Positions 23,869-32,104 of a stretch of DNA of 64,000 nt are shown here, one piece after another (positions within the stretch are counted from its first letter, which is position 1; the number at the start of each line of letters is the position of its first letter). The position numbers were made by a program, and so were the translations under genes. Location: positions 40,288 to 104,287 of the forward strand of contig NZ_JACIFV010000023.1 of the NCBI RefSeq assembly GCF_014197535.1. Reading direction: 5' to 3'. The notes beneath the pieces were generated by a model. That model was not told the DNA's origin, did not search any database, and was given only the letters and a program-made list of their open reading frames with translations. This DNA comes from Rhizobium aethiopicum. GTDB lineage: Bacteria > Pseudomonadota > Alphaproteobacteria > Rhizobiales > Rhizobiaceae.

Positions 23869-24861
23869 TTATTCCGCCGGCTGAAGCTCGGCCGCTTCGA
23901 AGCGGTAGGTGGTGGAGCAGAATTCGCAGGTGACGGATATTTCGCCGTTTTCCTGGCTGGCCTCGATCTCTTCGGCGGTGAAACCCTTCAGTACGTTGCC
24001 GATCTTTTCCCGCGAACAGCTGCAGCGGTCGAAGACGGCGCGAGGCTCGAAGACACGCACGCCGCGCTCGTGGAACAGGCGGAACAACAGCCTCTCCGTG
24101 CCGACCTGCGGATCGGTCAGCTCGTCGGCATCGATGGTCTCGACCAGCGAGCGGGCTTCGGTCCAGGCGTCGTCCTCGCCATGCGGGCGGTCGCCGTCAT
24201 CGCCGTCGCCGCCGTGGAGATCGGGCTGGCGCATGCGCTCCGGCGCTTCCGGCAGGAACTGGGCGACGAGGCCGCCTGCCCGCCAGCGGTGGCGCGGCTT
24301 GCCGGCATCGTCACGGTCGAAGAGTTCGGCCGCAGCCAGGCGCACACGCGTCGGGATCTGCTCCGACTGGCGGAAATAGACGCCGGCAATGTCTTCGAGC
24401 GAGGTGCCGTCGAGCGCGACAATGCCCTGATAGGGCTGGGCGAACTTGCCCTGATCGATGGTGAAGGCGAGCACGCCCTTGCCGAGCAATTGCTCCGGCT
24501 CGGTCTCGCCTGAGGCAATGGCCTGGTCGAGCAGCGCCCGGTCGAAACGGGCATAGGCGCGCACATTTTCCGGCGTCGAGAAATCGGCGACGAGCAGATC
24601 GACCGGGCCGTCGCCCTTGGTCTGCACGGTGAACTTGCCGTCGAACTTCAGCGACGTGCCGAGCAACACGGTCAGCACGACGACTTCGGCAAGCAGCCGG
24701 GCGACGGGCGCGGGATAATGATGGCGCTCGAGGATGGCATCGAGCATCGGGCCGAGTTGGACGGCGCGGCCGCGCACATCCAGACCCTCCACCTGAAAGG
24801 GGACGACATGATCATCGCCGGCGAAATCGAACTGGCCGAGGGCGGCTGCAGCTTCTGCCAT
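23869..24861 (-). CDS. hslO: Hsp33 redox-regulated chaperone
   Basis: A 330-residue Hsp33 with N-terminal GRAVQLGPMLDAILERHHYP, TVQTKGDGPVDLLVADFS, and the C-terminal zinc site CSCSREK with CEFCS, the four cysteines that act as the oxidation switch. It holds unfolding proteins under oxidative heat stress in the cytoplasm. The ATG at 24861 lies 8 bases after AGGAG; a GTG at 24870 would be too close to it. It follows argF on the same strand, an arrangement common in Rhizobiales. Confidence 0.93.
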   Translation of the reverse strand: MAEAAAALGQFDFAGDDHVVPFQVEGLDVRGRAVQLGPMLDAILERHHYPAPVARLLAEVVVLTVLLGTSLKFDGKFTVQTKGDGPVDLLVADFSTPENVRAYARFDRALLDQAIASGETEPEQLLGKGVLAFTIDQGKFAQPYQGIVALDGTSLEDIAGVYFRQSEQIPTRVRLAAAELFDRDDAGKPRHRWRAGGLVAQFLPEAPERMRQPDLHGGDGDDGDRPHGEDDAWTEARSLVETIDADELTDPQVGTERLLFRLFHERGVRVFEPRAVFDRCSCSREKIGNVLKGFTAEEIEASQENGEISVTCEFCSTTYRFEAAELQPAE

Positions 24862-24955
24862 GGCTTTCACTCCTAGTTTCGGGAGCGGCGGCCAAAGTGT
24901 CCGGCGCTCGCGCAGTCGGGCCGCAAGCTTATGACTCGCAACATCCGACTATGGT

Positions 24956-25870
24956 TCAGATCGCGCCCAGGCACCAAGCAAGAATCGACTTCTGCGCATG
25001 AAGACGGTTTTCCGCCTCATCGAAGACTACGGATTGCGGGCCGTCGATCACCTCGTCCGTCACTTCCTCACCGCGATGCGCGGGCAGGCAATGCATGAAC
25101 AATGCATCGCTGCCGGCCTTGGCCATCAGGGCCGCATTGACCTGGTAAGGCTGGAAGACGTTATGACCCCGGGCCCGATGTTCCTGATTCATGGAGACCC
25201 AGGTATCGGTCACCACGCAATCGACGCCTTCGACCGCACGGTCGGCATCATGGCAGAGCATGATTTCGGCGCCCTCATTGCGGGCCCAGTTCAGATAGTG
25301 ATCCTTGGGCTCCGAACCAAGAGGGACGGCCATGTTCATGCGGTAGCCGAAGCGGGCAGCCCCTTCGACCAGCGAATGCAGCACATTGTTGCCGTCGCCG
25401 GTCCAGGCGATGGTCTTGCCCTTGATCGGGCCGCGATGCTCCTCGAAGGTCATGATATCGGCCATGATCTGGCAGGGATGGGTATCGTCCGTCAGGGCAT
25501 TGATCACAGGCACGGTCGCATGTTCGGCAAGCTCCAGCAGGCGCGAATGCTCGGTGGTGCGGATCATGATCGCATCGACATAACGCGACAGCACCTTGGC
25601 GGTGTCGCCGATCGTCTCGGCGCGGCCGAGCTGCATTTCGGTACCGGAGAGAAACAGCGTTTCGCCGCCGAGCTGGCGCATGCCGACGTCGAAAGAGACG
25701 CGGGTGCGCGTCGACGGCTTCTCGAAGATCATCGCCAGCATCTTGCCGGCGAGCGGCTTGTCGCCCTTGCCGGCCTTGAAGGCCTGCTTGCGGGCGAGCG
25801 CGTCGTTCATGATGGTTCTGAGGTCGGCCGAGGTAACGGCCGAAAGATCGAGGAAATGTTTAGGAGTCAT
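24956..25870 (-). CDS. argF: Ornithine carbamoyltransferase
   Basis: A 304-residue enzyme converting ornithine and carbamoyl phosphate to citrulline. Carbamoyl-phosphate site FEKPSTRTRVSFD, then NALTDDTHPCQIMAD and the ornithine-site MHCLPAHRGEEV near the end. It is 36 bases downstream of argD on the same strand, forming an argD-argF-hslO gene order. Confidence 0.95.
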   Translation of the reverse strand: MTPKHFLDLSAVTSADLRTIMNDALARKQAFKAGKGDKPLAGKMLAMIFEKPSTRTRVSFDVGMRQLGGETLFLSGTEMQLGRAETIGDTAKVLSRYVDAIMIRTTEHSRLLELAEHATVPVINALTDDTHPCQIMADIMTFEEHRGPIKGKTIAWTGDGNNVLHSLVEGAARFGYRMNMAVPLGSEPKDHYLNWARNEGAEIMLCHDADRAVEGVDCVVTDTWVSMNQEHRARGHNVFQPYQVNAALMAKAGSDALFMHCLPAHRGEEVTDEVIDGPQSVVFDEAENRLHAQKSILAWCLGAI

Positions 25871-25906
25871 GTTCTTACCTGTCGTGCGCCCGAAGGCGCA
25901 ATCCCT

Positions 25907-27106
25907 TCAAGCCGTCTTCTTGATCTTGGCGGCACGGATGCTCTCGGCGGCGCGCTCGAGGCGCACGAGCCCCTCGCGGGCTTCCTCAGCGGTGACCACC
26001 AGCGGCGGAAGAAGGCGGATGACGTTGTCGCCGGCCGGCACGCCGAGCAGATGCGCGGCGCGGATCGCCTGCAGCAATTCGGCCGAGGGAACCGCAGCCT
26101 TGACGCCGAGCAGAAGCCCCTCGCCTCGGATATCCTCGATCACATCGGGATAACGATCCTTGAGCGAGGCCAGCCCCTGGCGGAAGACGAGCGCGACGTC
26201 GCGCACATGTTCAAGGAAGCCATCGGCGAGGATGACGTCGAGCACGGCGCTGCCGACCGCCATGGCCAGCGGATTGCCGCCATAGGTCGAACCATGGGTG
26301 CCGGCCTTCATGCCGGAAGCGGCCTCTGCTGTCGCAAGGCAGGCGCCGAGCGGGAAACCGCCGCCGATGCCCTTGGCGACGGCCATGATATCGGGCGTGA
26401 TGCCGGACCATTCATGGGCAAAGAGTTTGCCGGTACGGCCGACGCCCGTCTGCACCTCATCGAGGATCAGCAGCAGGCCGTTTTCATCGCAGATCCGGCG
26501 CAGCGCCTTCATGAATTCACTGGTGGCGGGACGCACGCCGCCCTCACCCTGCACCGGCTCGATCAGGATTGCCGCCGTCGCATCGGTAATGGCGGCGCGG
26601 ACGGCTTCGATGTCGCCGAACGGCACCTGATCGAAACCCGGCGCCTTGGGGCCGAAACCTTCGAGATATTTCTCCTGGCCGCCGGCTGCAATCGTCGCGA
26701 GCGTGCGGCCATGGAAGGCACCTTCGAAGGTGATGATATGGAACCGCTCGGGATGGCCCTTGGAAAACTGATAGCGGCGCGCCGTCTTGATGGCGCATTC
26801 GAGCGCCTCGGCGCCCGAATTGGTGAAGAACACCTTGTCGGCGAAGGTGGCGTCCGTCAGGCGCTTGGCCAGGCGCTCCTGGCCGGGGATCTCATAAATA
26901 TTGGAGAGGTGCCAGACCTTATCGGCCTGCTCCTTCAGCGCCGCGACCACATGCGGGTTGCCGTGGCCGACGGAGGTGACGGCGACGCCGGCGCCGAAAT
27001 CGAGATAACGCTCGCCGCTCTCGGTGATCAGCCATACGCCCTCGCCTCGCTCGAACCGCAGCGGGGCGCGAGAATAGGTGTCATAAAGCGGCGCGGCTTC
27101 AGCCAT
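25907..27106 (-). CDS. argD: Acetylornithine aminotransferase
   Basis: A 399-residue class III PLP aminotransferase of arginine synthesis. GEGVWLITESGERYLDFGAG, VFFTNSGAEALECAIK, the cofactor aspartate in LLILDEVQTGVGRTG and the Schiff-base lysine in MAVAKGIGGGFPLGA are visible. It heads the argD-argF-hslO set. The upstream leader carries a terminator hairpin and an Arg-rich short frame, suggesting attenuation. Confidence 0.94.
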   Translation of the reverse strand: MAEAAPLYDTYSRAPLRFERGEGVWLITESGERYLDFGAGVAVTSVGHGNPHVVAALKEQADKVWHLSNIYEIPGQERLAKRLTDATFADKVFFTNSGAEALECAIKTARRYQFSKGHPERFHIITFEGAFHGRTLATIAAGGQEKYLEGFGPKAPGFDQVPFGDIEAVRAAITDATAAILIEPVQGEGGVRPATSEFMKALRRICDENGLLLILDEVQTGVGRTGKLFAHEWSGITPDIMAVAKGIGGGFPLGACLATAEAASGMKAGTHGSTYGGNPLAMAVGSAVLDVILADGFLEHVRDVALVFRQGLASLKDRYPDVIEDIRGEGLLLGVKAAVPSAELLQAIRAAHLLGVPAGDNVIRLLPPLVVTAEEAREGLVRLERAAESIRAAKIKKTA

Positions 27107-27164
27107 GGCGCGGGTCTCCCGTTCAATGTTGTCTTTGCACGGACTCCGGCTAACAAAACCAGGT

Positions 27165-27196
27165 CCAAAAAATCAAAAATGCCGCCTTTCGGCGGC
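27165..27196 (-). terminator. Attenuator-like terminator in the argD leader
   Basis: On the minus strand, GCCGCC (27196-27191) and GGCGGC (27186-27181) form a 6-bp stem with a GAAA tetraloop, followed by ATTTTTGATTTTTT. It ends about 60 bases before the argD start. The 5' arm could instead pair with GGCGGC at 27245-27240, giving an antiterminator. Confidence 0.6.
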
Positions 27197-27228
27197 GAGC
27201 GGTACTATTTCCTTTTCGCGCTGCGATG

Positions 27229-27297
27229 TCAACAAAACTGCCGCCTTAGCCTATGCAGCAAGCTTGTACAGCGGCACCTTCGGCCTTCAACAGGCAT
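27229..27297 (-). CDS. Candidate arginine-rich leader peptide of argD
   Basis: A 22-codon frame starting at 27297, with Arg at residues 6, 7, 9, 16, 18 and 19, ends 33 bases before the attenuator stem. Its first Arg cluster lies over TGCCGC (27276-27271), which can pair with GCGGCA (27244-27239). Stalling there would free the second segment to block the terminator. There is no clear Shine-Dalgarno, which is the main reason for caution. Confidence 0.35.
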   Translation of the reverse strand: MPVEGRRCRCTSLLHRLRRQFC

Positions 27298-27348
27298 TAT
27301 TGCAGAAATGCCACGCAGAGGCAGCAAGTTGGGGAAAACTTGAAATTC

Positions 27349-27385
27349 GATTCATCCGGATTCCCGCGACTCTTGTCACGGAGTC
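27349..27385. promoter_or_regulatory. Cluster of GANTC (CcrM methylation) sites upstream of gcrA
   Basis: GATTC at 27349, GACTC at 27368 and GAGTC at 27381, with a fourth GATTC at 27494, all lie in the argD-gcrA intergenic region. In alphaproteobacteria, GcrA acts at promoters bearing GANTC sites methylated by CcrM, so this cluster could feed back on gcrA. Confidence 0.45.
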
Positions 27386-27531
27386 AGCCTCACACTAGGT
27401 TAAAGTTCAATTACTAGACTGCATGCGGCGGAACTAGTCACCAAAATTGATCAAGCGTTTCTTGTTTCGGAGGCTTCCGGGACAACGGTGAGGGATTCTG
27501 CCATCACCAACGCAAAAGGTGGAGACAGGGC

Positions 27532-28065
27532 ATGAACTGGACAGACGAGCGGGTCGAGAAACTCAAGAAGCTTTGGGCCGAAGGACTGAGCGCCAGCCAG
27601 ATCGCTGCGCAGCTTGGCGGGGTCAGCCGAAACGCCGTTATCGGCAAGGTGCACCGGCTGAGCCTTCCCGGCCGTGCCAAGGCCGGCGGCACAGCCACCG
27701 CGGCGCGCACGCCGAAGCGCCAGACATCGGCGCCGCGCGCCCCGAACTACGCCTCCCGGATCGCCACCCGCACCGTCACCCGCCAGCAGGGCGCAACCCT
27801 GCTGAAGGAAGAGATCGAGATCGAAACGGTCGAGGAAATGGAATACGTGCCGAAGGGCAACGTGGTGGTGCCGATTTCCCGCCGCCTCGGCCTGACGGAG
27901 CTCACCGAACGCACCTGCAAGTGGCCGGTCGGCGATCCGCTCAAGGAAGATTTCCATTTCTGCGGCTGCGAATCCCCGGACAATTCGCCCTACTGCAGCT
28001 ATCATCAGAAGCTTGCCTATCAGCCGATCAACGAACGCCGCCGGGCGGCGGCGCGGGTCAGCTGA
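27532..28065 (+). CDS. gcrA: Cell-cycle regulator GcrA
   Basis: A 177-residue GcrA protein. The N-terminal DNA-binding part MNWTDERVEKLKKLWAEGLS plus NAVIGKVHRL is diagnostic. A variable basic linker leads to a conserved C-terminal module with RTCKWPVGDP, FHFCGC and SPYCSYH, rich in Cys and His and known to contact sigma-70 region 2. It is an RNA-polymerase cofactor acting at CcrM-methylated promoters. A perfect terminator follows within 30 bases. Confidence 0.95.
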   Translation: MNWTDERVEKLKKLWAEGLSASQIAAQLGGVSRNAVIGKVHRLSLPGRAKAGGTATAARTPKRQTSAPRAPNYASRIATRTVTRQQGATLLKEEIEIETVEEMEYVPKGNVVVPISRRLGLTELTERTCKWPVGDPLKEDFHFCGCESPDNSPYCSYHQKLAYQPINERRRAAARVS

Positions 28066-28090
28066 GAAGGCGACATCGTCGAGAGTGAGA

Positions 28091-28117
28091 AACGGGCCGC
28101 GCGGCCCGTTCTTTTGT
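28091..28117 (+). terminator. Intrinsic terminator after gcrA
   Basis: AACGGGCCGC and GCGGCCCGTT form a perfect 10-bp palindrome followed by CTTTTGT, 25 bases after the gcrA stop. Confidence 0.8.
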
Positions 28118-28136
28118 GAGTGGAAATCGTCGGGAC

Positions 28137-28311
28137 TGCCCCTCATCCGCCTGCCGGCACCGACCTGGGCGAGCCACGGGTCTCGACCCGTCCTTCGGAC
28201 CCCCGCGCGCGGGGCGAAGGGGATGTGCCGCGACCTCTCCGTCCCCCGCATGCCTCTCGCAGGGCACGTCCCCTCGCCCCGTTTACGGGGAGAGGGTTAG
28301 GGTGAGGGGCA
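28137..28311. repeat. Interspersed palindromic repeat, copy 1
   Basis: Starts TGCCCCTCATCCGCCTGCCG and ends with the complementary TGAGGGGCA, with internal CCCCTCGCCCCGT and ACGGGGAGAGGG segments. Copies 2 and 3 are at 35104-35245 and 63793-63934. This copy carries an insertion near its left end relative to the others. Confidence 0.75.
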
Positions 28312-28351
28312 GATGTACCGCGAGGCGGATGCAGCTACGCGCAGAAATCCC

Positions 28352-29035
28352 TCAGGCTTCCATCGAATAACCGGCGCCGCGGACGGTGCGGATGACGTCT
28401 TGCATGTTGGAGAAATTCAGCGCCTTGCGCAGGCGGCCGACATGGACGTCGACAGTGCGTTCATCGACATAGATGTCGTGACCCCAGACGCCGTCGAGCA
28501 GCTGCGAGCGCGAGAAGACCCGGCCCGGCGACGACATCAGGAATTCCAGCAGGCGGAATTCGGTCGGGCCGAGGCGGACTTCGCGGCTCTTGCGGTGGAC
28601 GCGGTGGGTTTCGCGGTCGAGCTCGATATCGCCGCATTTCAACACCGAGGACAGCACTTCGGGACGGGCCCGACGCAGCATCGCCTTGACGCGGGCGACG
28701 AGTTCGGGGGTCGAGAAGGGCTTGACGACATAATCGTCGGCGCCGGTGGACAGTCCGCGCACCCGCTCGCTCTCCTCGCCGCGCGCCGTCAGCATGATGA
28801 TCGGCAGCCGCTCGGTTTCCGGCCGCATGCGCAGGCGCCGGCAGAGTTCGATGCCGGAGACGCCGGGCAGCATCCAGTCGAGGATGAGAAGGTCGGGCGT
28901 GCGCTCCTGAAGCCTGATTTCGGCCTCGTCGCCGCGCAGGATGGTATCGACCTCGAAGCCTTCCGCTTCGAGATTATAGCGAAGGAGCACGCTGAGCGCT
29001 TCCTCGTCTTCAACAACTGCGACTCTCGGGATCAT
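28352..29035 (-). CDS. phoB: Phosphate regulon response regulator PhoB
   Basis: A 227-residue OmpR-type regulator with receiver residues in VAVVEDEEALS, phospho-Asp in LLILDWMLPGVSG and Lys in DYVVKPFS. The C-terminal winged helix has LGPTEFRLLEFLMSSPGRVF and VDVHVGRLRKAL. The start at 29035 gives the usual PhoB length. It closes the phosphate cluster, downstream of phoU. Confidence 0.95.
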   Translation of the reverse strand: MIPRVAVVEDEEALSVLLRYNLEAEGFEVDTILRGDEAEIRLQERTPDLLILDWMLPGVSGIELCRRLRMRPETERLPIIMLTARGEESERVRGLSTGADDYVVKPFSTPELVARVKAMLRRARPEVLSSVLKCGDIELDRETHRVHRKSREVRLGPTEFRLLEFLMSSPGRVFSRSQLLDGVWGHDIYVDERTVDVHVGRLRKALNFSNMQDVIRTVRGAGYSMEA

Positions 29036-29193
29036 GCGTGTCCGTCTCCTCGCGCACAAGCCTTAAACCGGAACGATTTAAGCAGGCGTCCTGCGCAAAT
29101 TCAGAAATTGGCTGCGACCTCTTTGCGCGCCCCGAACGGGCGCGCACGCAAGTGACTGTCCGGGCCGTGGCCCGGGCGGCTCGTTCGGAACGA

Positions 29194-29907
29194 TTATTCC
29201 GTCGCGGCGCCGACGGTGTTGGCGCTGTCATCCTTCGGACGATCGCCTTCCGGCTGGGCGCCCGTCGCCATGTAGTAGATCGTCTCGGCGATGTTGGTGG
29301 CATGGTCACCGATGCGCTCGATGTTCTTGGCGCAGAAGAGCAGATGCGTGCAGCTTGTGATGTTGCGCGGATCTTCCATCATGTAGGTCAAGAGCTCGCG
29401 GAACAGCGAGGTGTACATCGCATCGATCTCGTTGTCGCGCTCGCGGATGGCGGTCGCCTTGTCGGCGGCGCGTGTCGTATAGACGTCGAGCACTTCCTTG
29501 AGCTGGACGAGCGCCAGCTCGGACAGGTGTTCGAGACCGCGGGCGAGCTTGCGGGGAACGCCGGTGCTCTGCACGGCGATGACGCGCTTGGCGGTGTTCT
29601 TGCCGAGGTCGCCGACGCGTTCGAGGTCGGCGGCGATGCGGATCGAACCCATGATTTCGCGCAGGTCCGCGGCCATCGGTTGGCGGCGGGCGATGGTGAC
29701 GATCGCCTTGTCGCCGATCTCGCGCTCGGTGTGATCGAGGATCACATCGTCGGAGATGACCTTCTGCGCCAGCGCCGTATCGCCGTTGACCAGCGCCCGG
29801 ACGGATTCTGCGACCATCTGTTCGGCCAGGCCGCCCATTTCGGAAATCCGCCTGGAGAGGAACTTCAGATCATCATCATAGGCGGAATAAATATGTGTCG
29901 ATGCCAT
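29194..29907 (-). CDS. phoU: Phosphate transport regulator PhoU
   Basis: A 237-residue all-helical PhoU with two three-helix repeats and metal-binding motifs (VISDDVILDHTEREIGDKA, RDNEIDAMYTSL, RIGDHATNIAE). It dampens PhoR signalling when the Pst transporter is saturated. Between it and phoB lies a hairpin, TGCGCGCCC (29124) with its complement at 29138-29146, without a U-run. Confidence 0.95.
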   Translation of the reverse strand: MASTHIYSAYDDDLKFLSRRISEMGGLAEQMVAESVRALVNGDTALAQKVISDDVILDHTEREIGDKAIVTIARRQPMAADLREIMGSIRIAADLERVGDLGKNTAKRVIAVQSTGVPRKLARGLEHLSELALVQLKEVLDVYTTRAADKATAIRERDNEIDAMYTSLFRELLTYMMEDPRNITSCTHLLFCAKNIERIGDHATNIAETIYYMATGAQPEGDRPKDDSANTVGAATE

Positions 29908-29950
29908 GGGGCTTTGTCCTCGAATAACGGAAAGCTTCGTGTCGCCGCAA

Positions 29951-30766
29951 TCAGCCGAAGCGACCCATGATGTAGTCCTGGGTGCGCGGATCGTCGGGGT
30001 TGGTGAACATCTTGTCGGTGTCGTTCTCCTCGACGAGGTTGCCGAGATGGAACATGGCGGTACGCTGCGAGACGCGCGCGGCCTGCTGCATCGAGTGGGT
30101 GACGATGACGATCGTGTAGTTTTCGCGCAGCTCGTGGATCAGCTCCTCGACCTTGGCGGTGGCGATCGGGTCGAGCGCCGAGCAGGGCTCGTCCATCAGG
30201 ATGACTTCCGGGCTGACGGCAACGGCGCGGGCAATGCACAGGCGCTGCTGCTGACCGCCGGAGAGGCCGGTGCCGGATTCATGCACGCGGTCCTTGACCT
30301 CGTTCCACAGGCCGGCGCGCTGCAGGCTGCTCTCGACGATCTGATCGAGATCGGCCTTCGACTTGGCGAGGCCATGAATGCGCGGGCCGTAAGAAACGTT
30401 TTCGTAAATCGACTTCGGGAACGGGTTCGGCTTCTGGAAAACCATGCCGACGCGGGCGCGAAGTTCGACGACGTCGATATCCGGATCATAGATATCGTCG
30501 CTGTCGAGCGTGATCTTGCCGGTAACGCGGCACCCCTCGATCGTGTCGTTCATGCGGTTGAGGCTTCGCAGGAAGGTCGACTTACCGCAGCCCGAGGGGC
30601 CGATCAGGGCGGTTACGGTGTTTTCGCGGATGTTCAGGTTCACGTCGAAAAGCGCGCGCTTCTCGCCGTAATATACGGAGACATCCTGTCCGATCATTTT
30701 ATACGGGACGTTGCTCATCTTCTGATCCAGCGCCTTTTCAACTGCAGCTTCCGTCAGCATGTTCAT
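29951..30766 (-). CDS. pstB: Phosphate ABC transporter ATPase PstB
   Basis: A 271-residue ABC ATPase with Walker A GPSGCGKST, signature LSGGQQQRL and Walker B VILMDEPCSALDP. It powers high-affinity phosphate import with PstS, PstC and PstA and takes part in PhoR control. It lies 15 bases downstream of pstA. Confidence 0.96.
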   Translation of the reverse strand: MNMLTEAAVEKALDQKMSNVPYKMIGQDVSVYYGEKRALFDVNLNIRENTVTALIGPSGCGKSTFLRSLNRMNDTIEGCRVTGKITLDSDDIYDPDIDVVELRARVGMVFQKPNPFPKSIYENVSYGPRIHGLAKSKADLDQIVESSLQRAGLWNEVKDRVHESGTGLSGGQQQRLCIARAVAVSPEVILMDEPCSALDPIATAKVEELIHELRENYTIVIVTHSMQQAARVSQRTAMFHLGNLVEENDTDKMFTNPDDPRTQDYIMGRFG

Positions 30767-30781
30767 GATGTTTAACTCCGT

Positions 30782-32104
30782 TTACCAGCGGCGCTCGAAG
30801 CGACGACGCAAGAGGATGGCGCCCATGTTCATGACAACCAGGAACAGGAGCAGGACGATGATGGCACCCGAAGTACGCTCCACGAAGGCACGTTCGGCCT
30901 CGTTCGCCCACATATAGACCTGCACCGGCAGGGCCGTCGAGGGCTCGAGCGGCGTCGTCGGTGCATTGGCGACGAAGGCGACCATGCCGATCAAGAGCAG
31001 CGGCGCGGTTTCGCCGAGCGCGTGCGCCAAGCCGATGATCGTGCCGGTGAGGATGCCGGGCATGGCGAGCGGCAGGACATGGTGGAACACCATCTGCATC
31101 TTCGAGGCGCCGAGGCCGAGCGCTGCGGCGCGGATCGACGGCGGCACGGCGCGCAGAGCCGCGCGCGTGGCGATGATGATCGTCGGCAGAGTCATCAGCG
31201 TCAGCACCAGGCCACCGACCAGCGAGGCCGAGCGCGGCAGGCCGATGAAGTTGATGAAGACGGAAAGGCCGAGCAGACCGTAGACGATCGACGGGACGGC
31301 GGCGAGGTTGTTGATGTTGACCTCGATCAGGTCCGTCAGCCTGTTCTTCGGCGCAAACTCCTCGAGATAGATCGAGGCGGCGACGCCGATCGGCAGCGAC
31401 AGAACCAGCACGATCAACATCAGGTAAAGCGAGCCGATCAGGGCGACGCCAAGGCCGGCGGCCTCCGGACGGCTGGAATTGCCGTTGACGAAGAGGCCGG
31501 TGTTGAACTGCTTCTGGAGAGCGCCGCTCGCCTTCAGCTGGTTCATCCAGTTGACCTGCTTGTCGTTGACCTTGCGGTTCTTCTCATCGACGGCAAGATC
31601 GATCTGGCCCTTGTTGGCGCTGTCGATATTGGCATCGGCGAGCAGGGTGACATTGACCGTCTTGCCGATGATCGAGGGGTCGGCGACGACCAGATCCCGC
31701 AGCTGGATCGGCGCGCTCTTGGAAAGCATGGCGGTTGCATCGCGCACATCCGGACGGCTCGATGCATTGATGTTCAGCTGCTTGACGATCGCGTCGCGCA
31801 GCAGAACCGGATAGTTGGCGGCGATCAGCACCGAAGGATCGGTCGCCCGCTTGCCGTTCGGATCGATCGTCTTTTCGGCAAATTCGATCGGCAGGGTGAT
31901 CGCCGTCTGCTGGAAGGCGGTGTAGCCTTTGCCGATCACCGTCCACAGCAGGACGAAGAGAAAGATGAGGCCGAAGGCGATGGCGGCGATGCCGTAGGCC
32001 TGGAACCGGCGCTCGGCGGCATAGCGGCGCTTGATGCCGATATCACGGCGGGCAGGCGCCTTGGAAACGGTGACACCGACGGCGGGAGAAACAATATTCG
32101 TCAT
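30782..32104 (-). CDS. pstA: Phosphate ABC transporter permease PstA (long form)
   Basis: A 440-residue permease. The N-terminal third carries one TM helix and a periplasmic region typical of the extended alphaproteobacterial PstA (DUF3333). The C-terminal part has the permease core with the coupling-helix region RAAALGLGASKMQMVFHHVL. The start at 32104 is chosen because it overlaps the pstC stop by 4 bases (ATGA); the longer frame would intrude into pstC. Confidence 0.93.
   Translation of the reverse strand: MTNIVSPAVGVTVSKAPARRDIGIKRRYAAERRFQAYGIAAIAFGLIFLFVLLWTVIGKGYTAFQQTAITLPIEFAEKTIDPNGKRATDPSVLIAANYPVLLRDAIVKQLNINASSRPDVRDATAMLSKSAPIQLRDLVVADPSIIGKTVNVTLLADANIDSANKGQIDLAVDEKNRKVNDKQVNWMNQLKASGALQKQFNTGLFVNGNSSRPEAAGLGVALIGSLYLMLIVLVLSLPIGVAASIYLEEFAPKNRLTDLIEVNINNLAAVPSIVYGLLGLSVFINFIGLPRSASLVGGLVLTLMTLPTIIIATRAALRAVPPSIRAAALGLGASKMQMVFHHVLPLAMPGILTGTIIGLAHALGETAPLLLIGMVAFVANAPTTPLEPSTALPVQVYMWANEAERAFVERTSGAIIVLLLFLVVMNMGAILLRRRFERRW

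Noticed and set aside
24998..27343. 781-codon plus-strand frame across argF and argD
   Set aside because: It spans two clear arginine-synthesis genes in antisense and shows no protein family.
29124..29146. Hairpin between phoU and phoB considered as a terminator
   Set aside because: A perfect 9-bp stem but no U-run on the phoU/phoB strand; kept only as a note under phoU.
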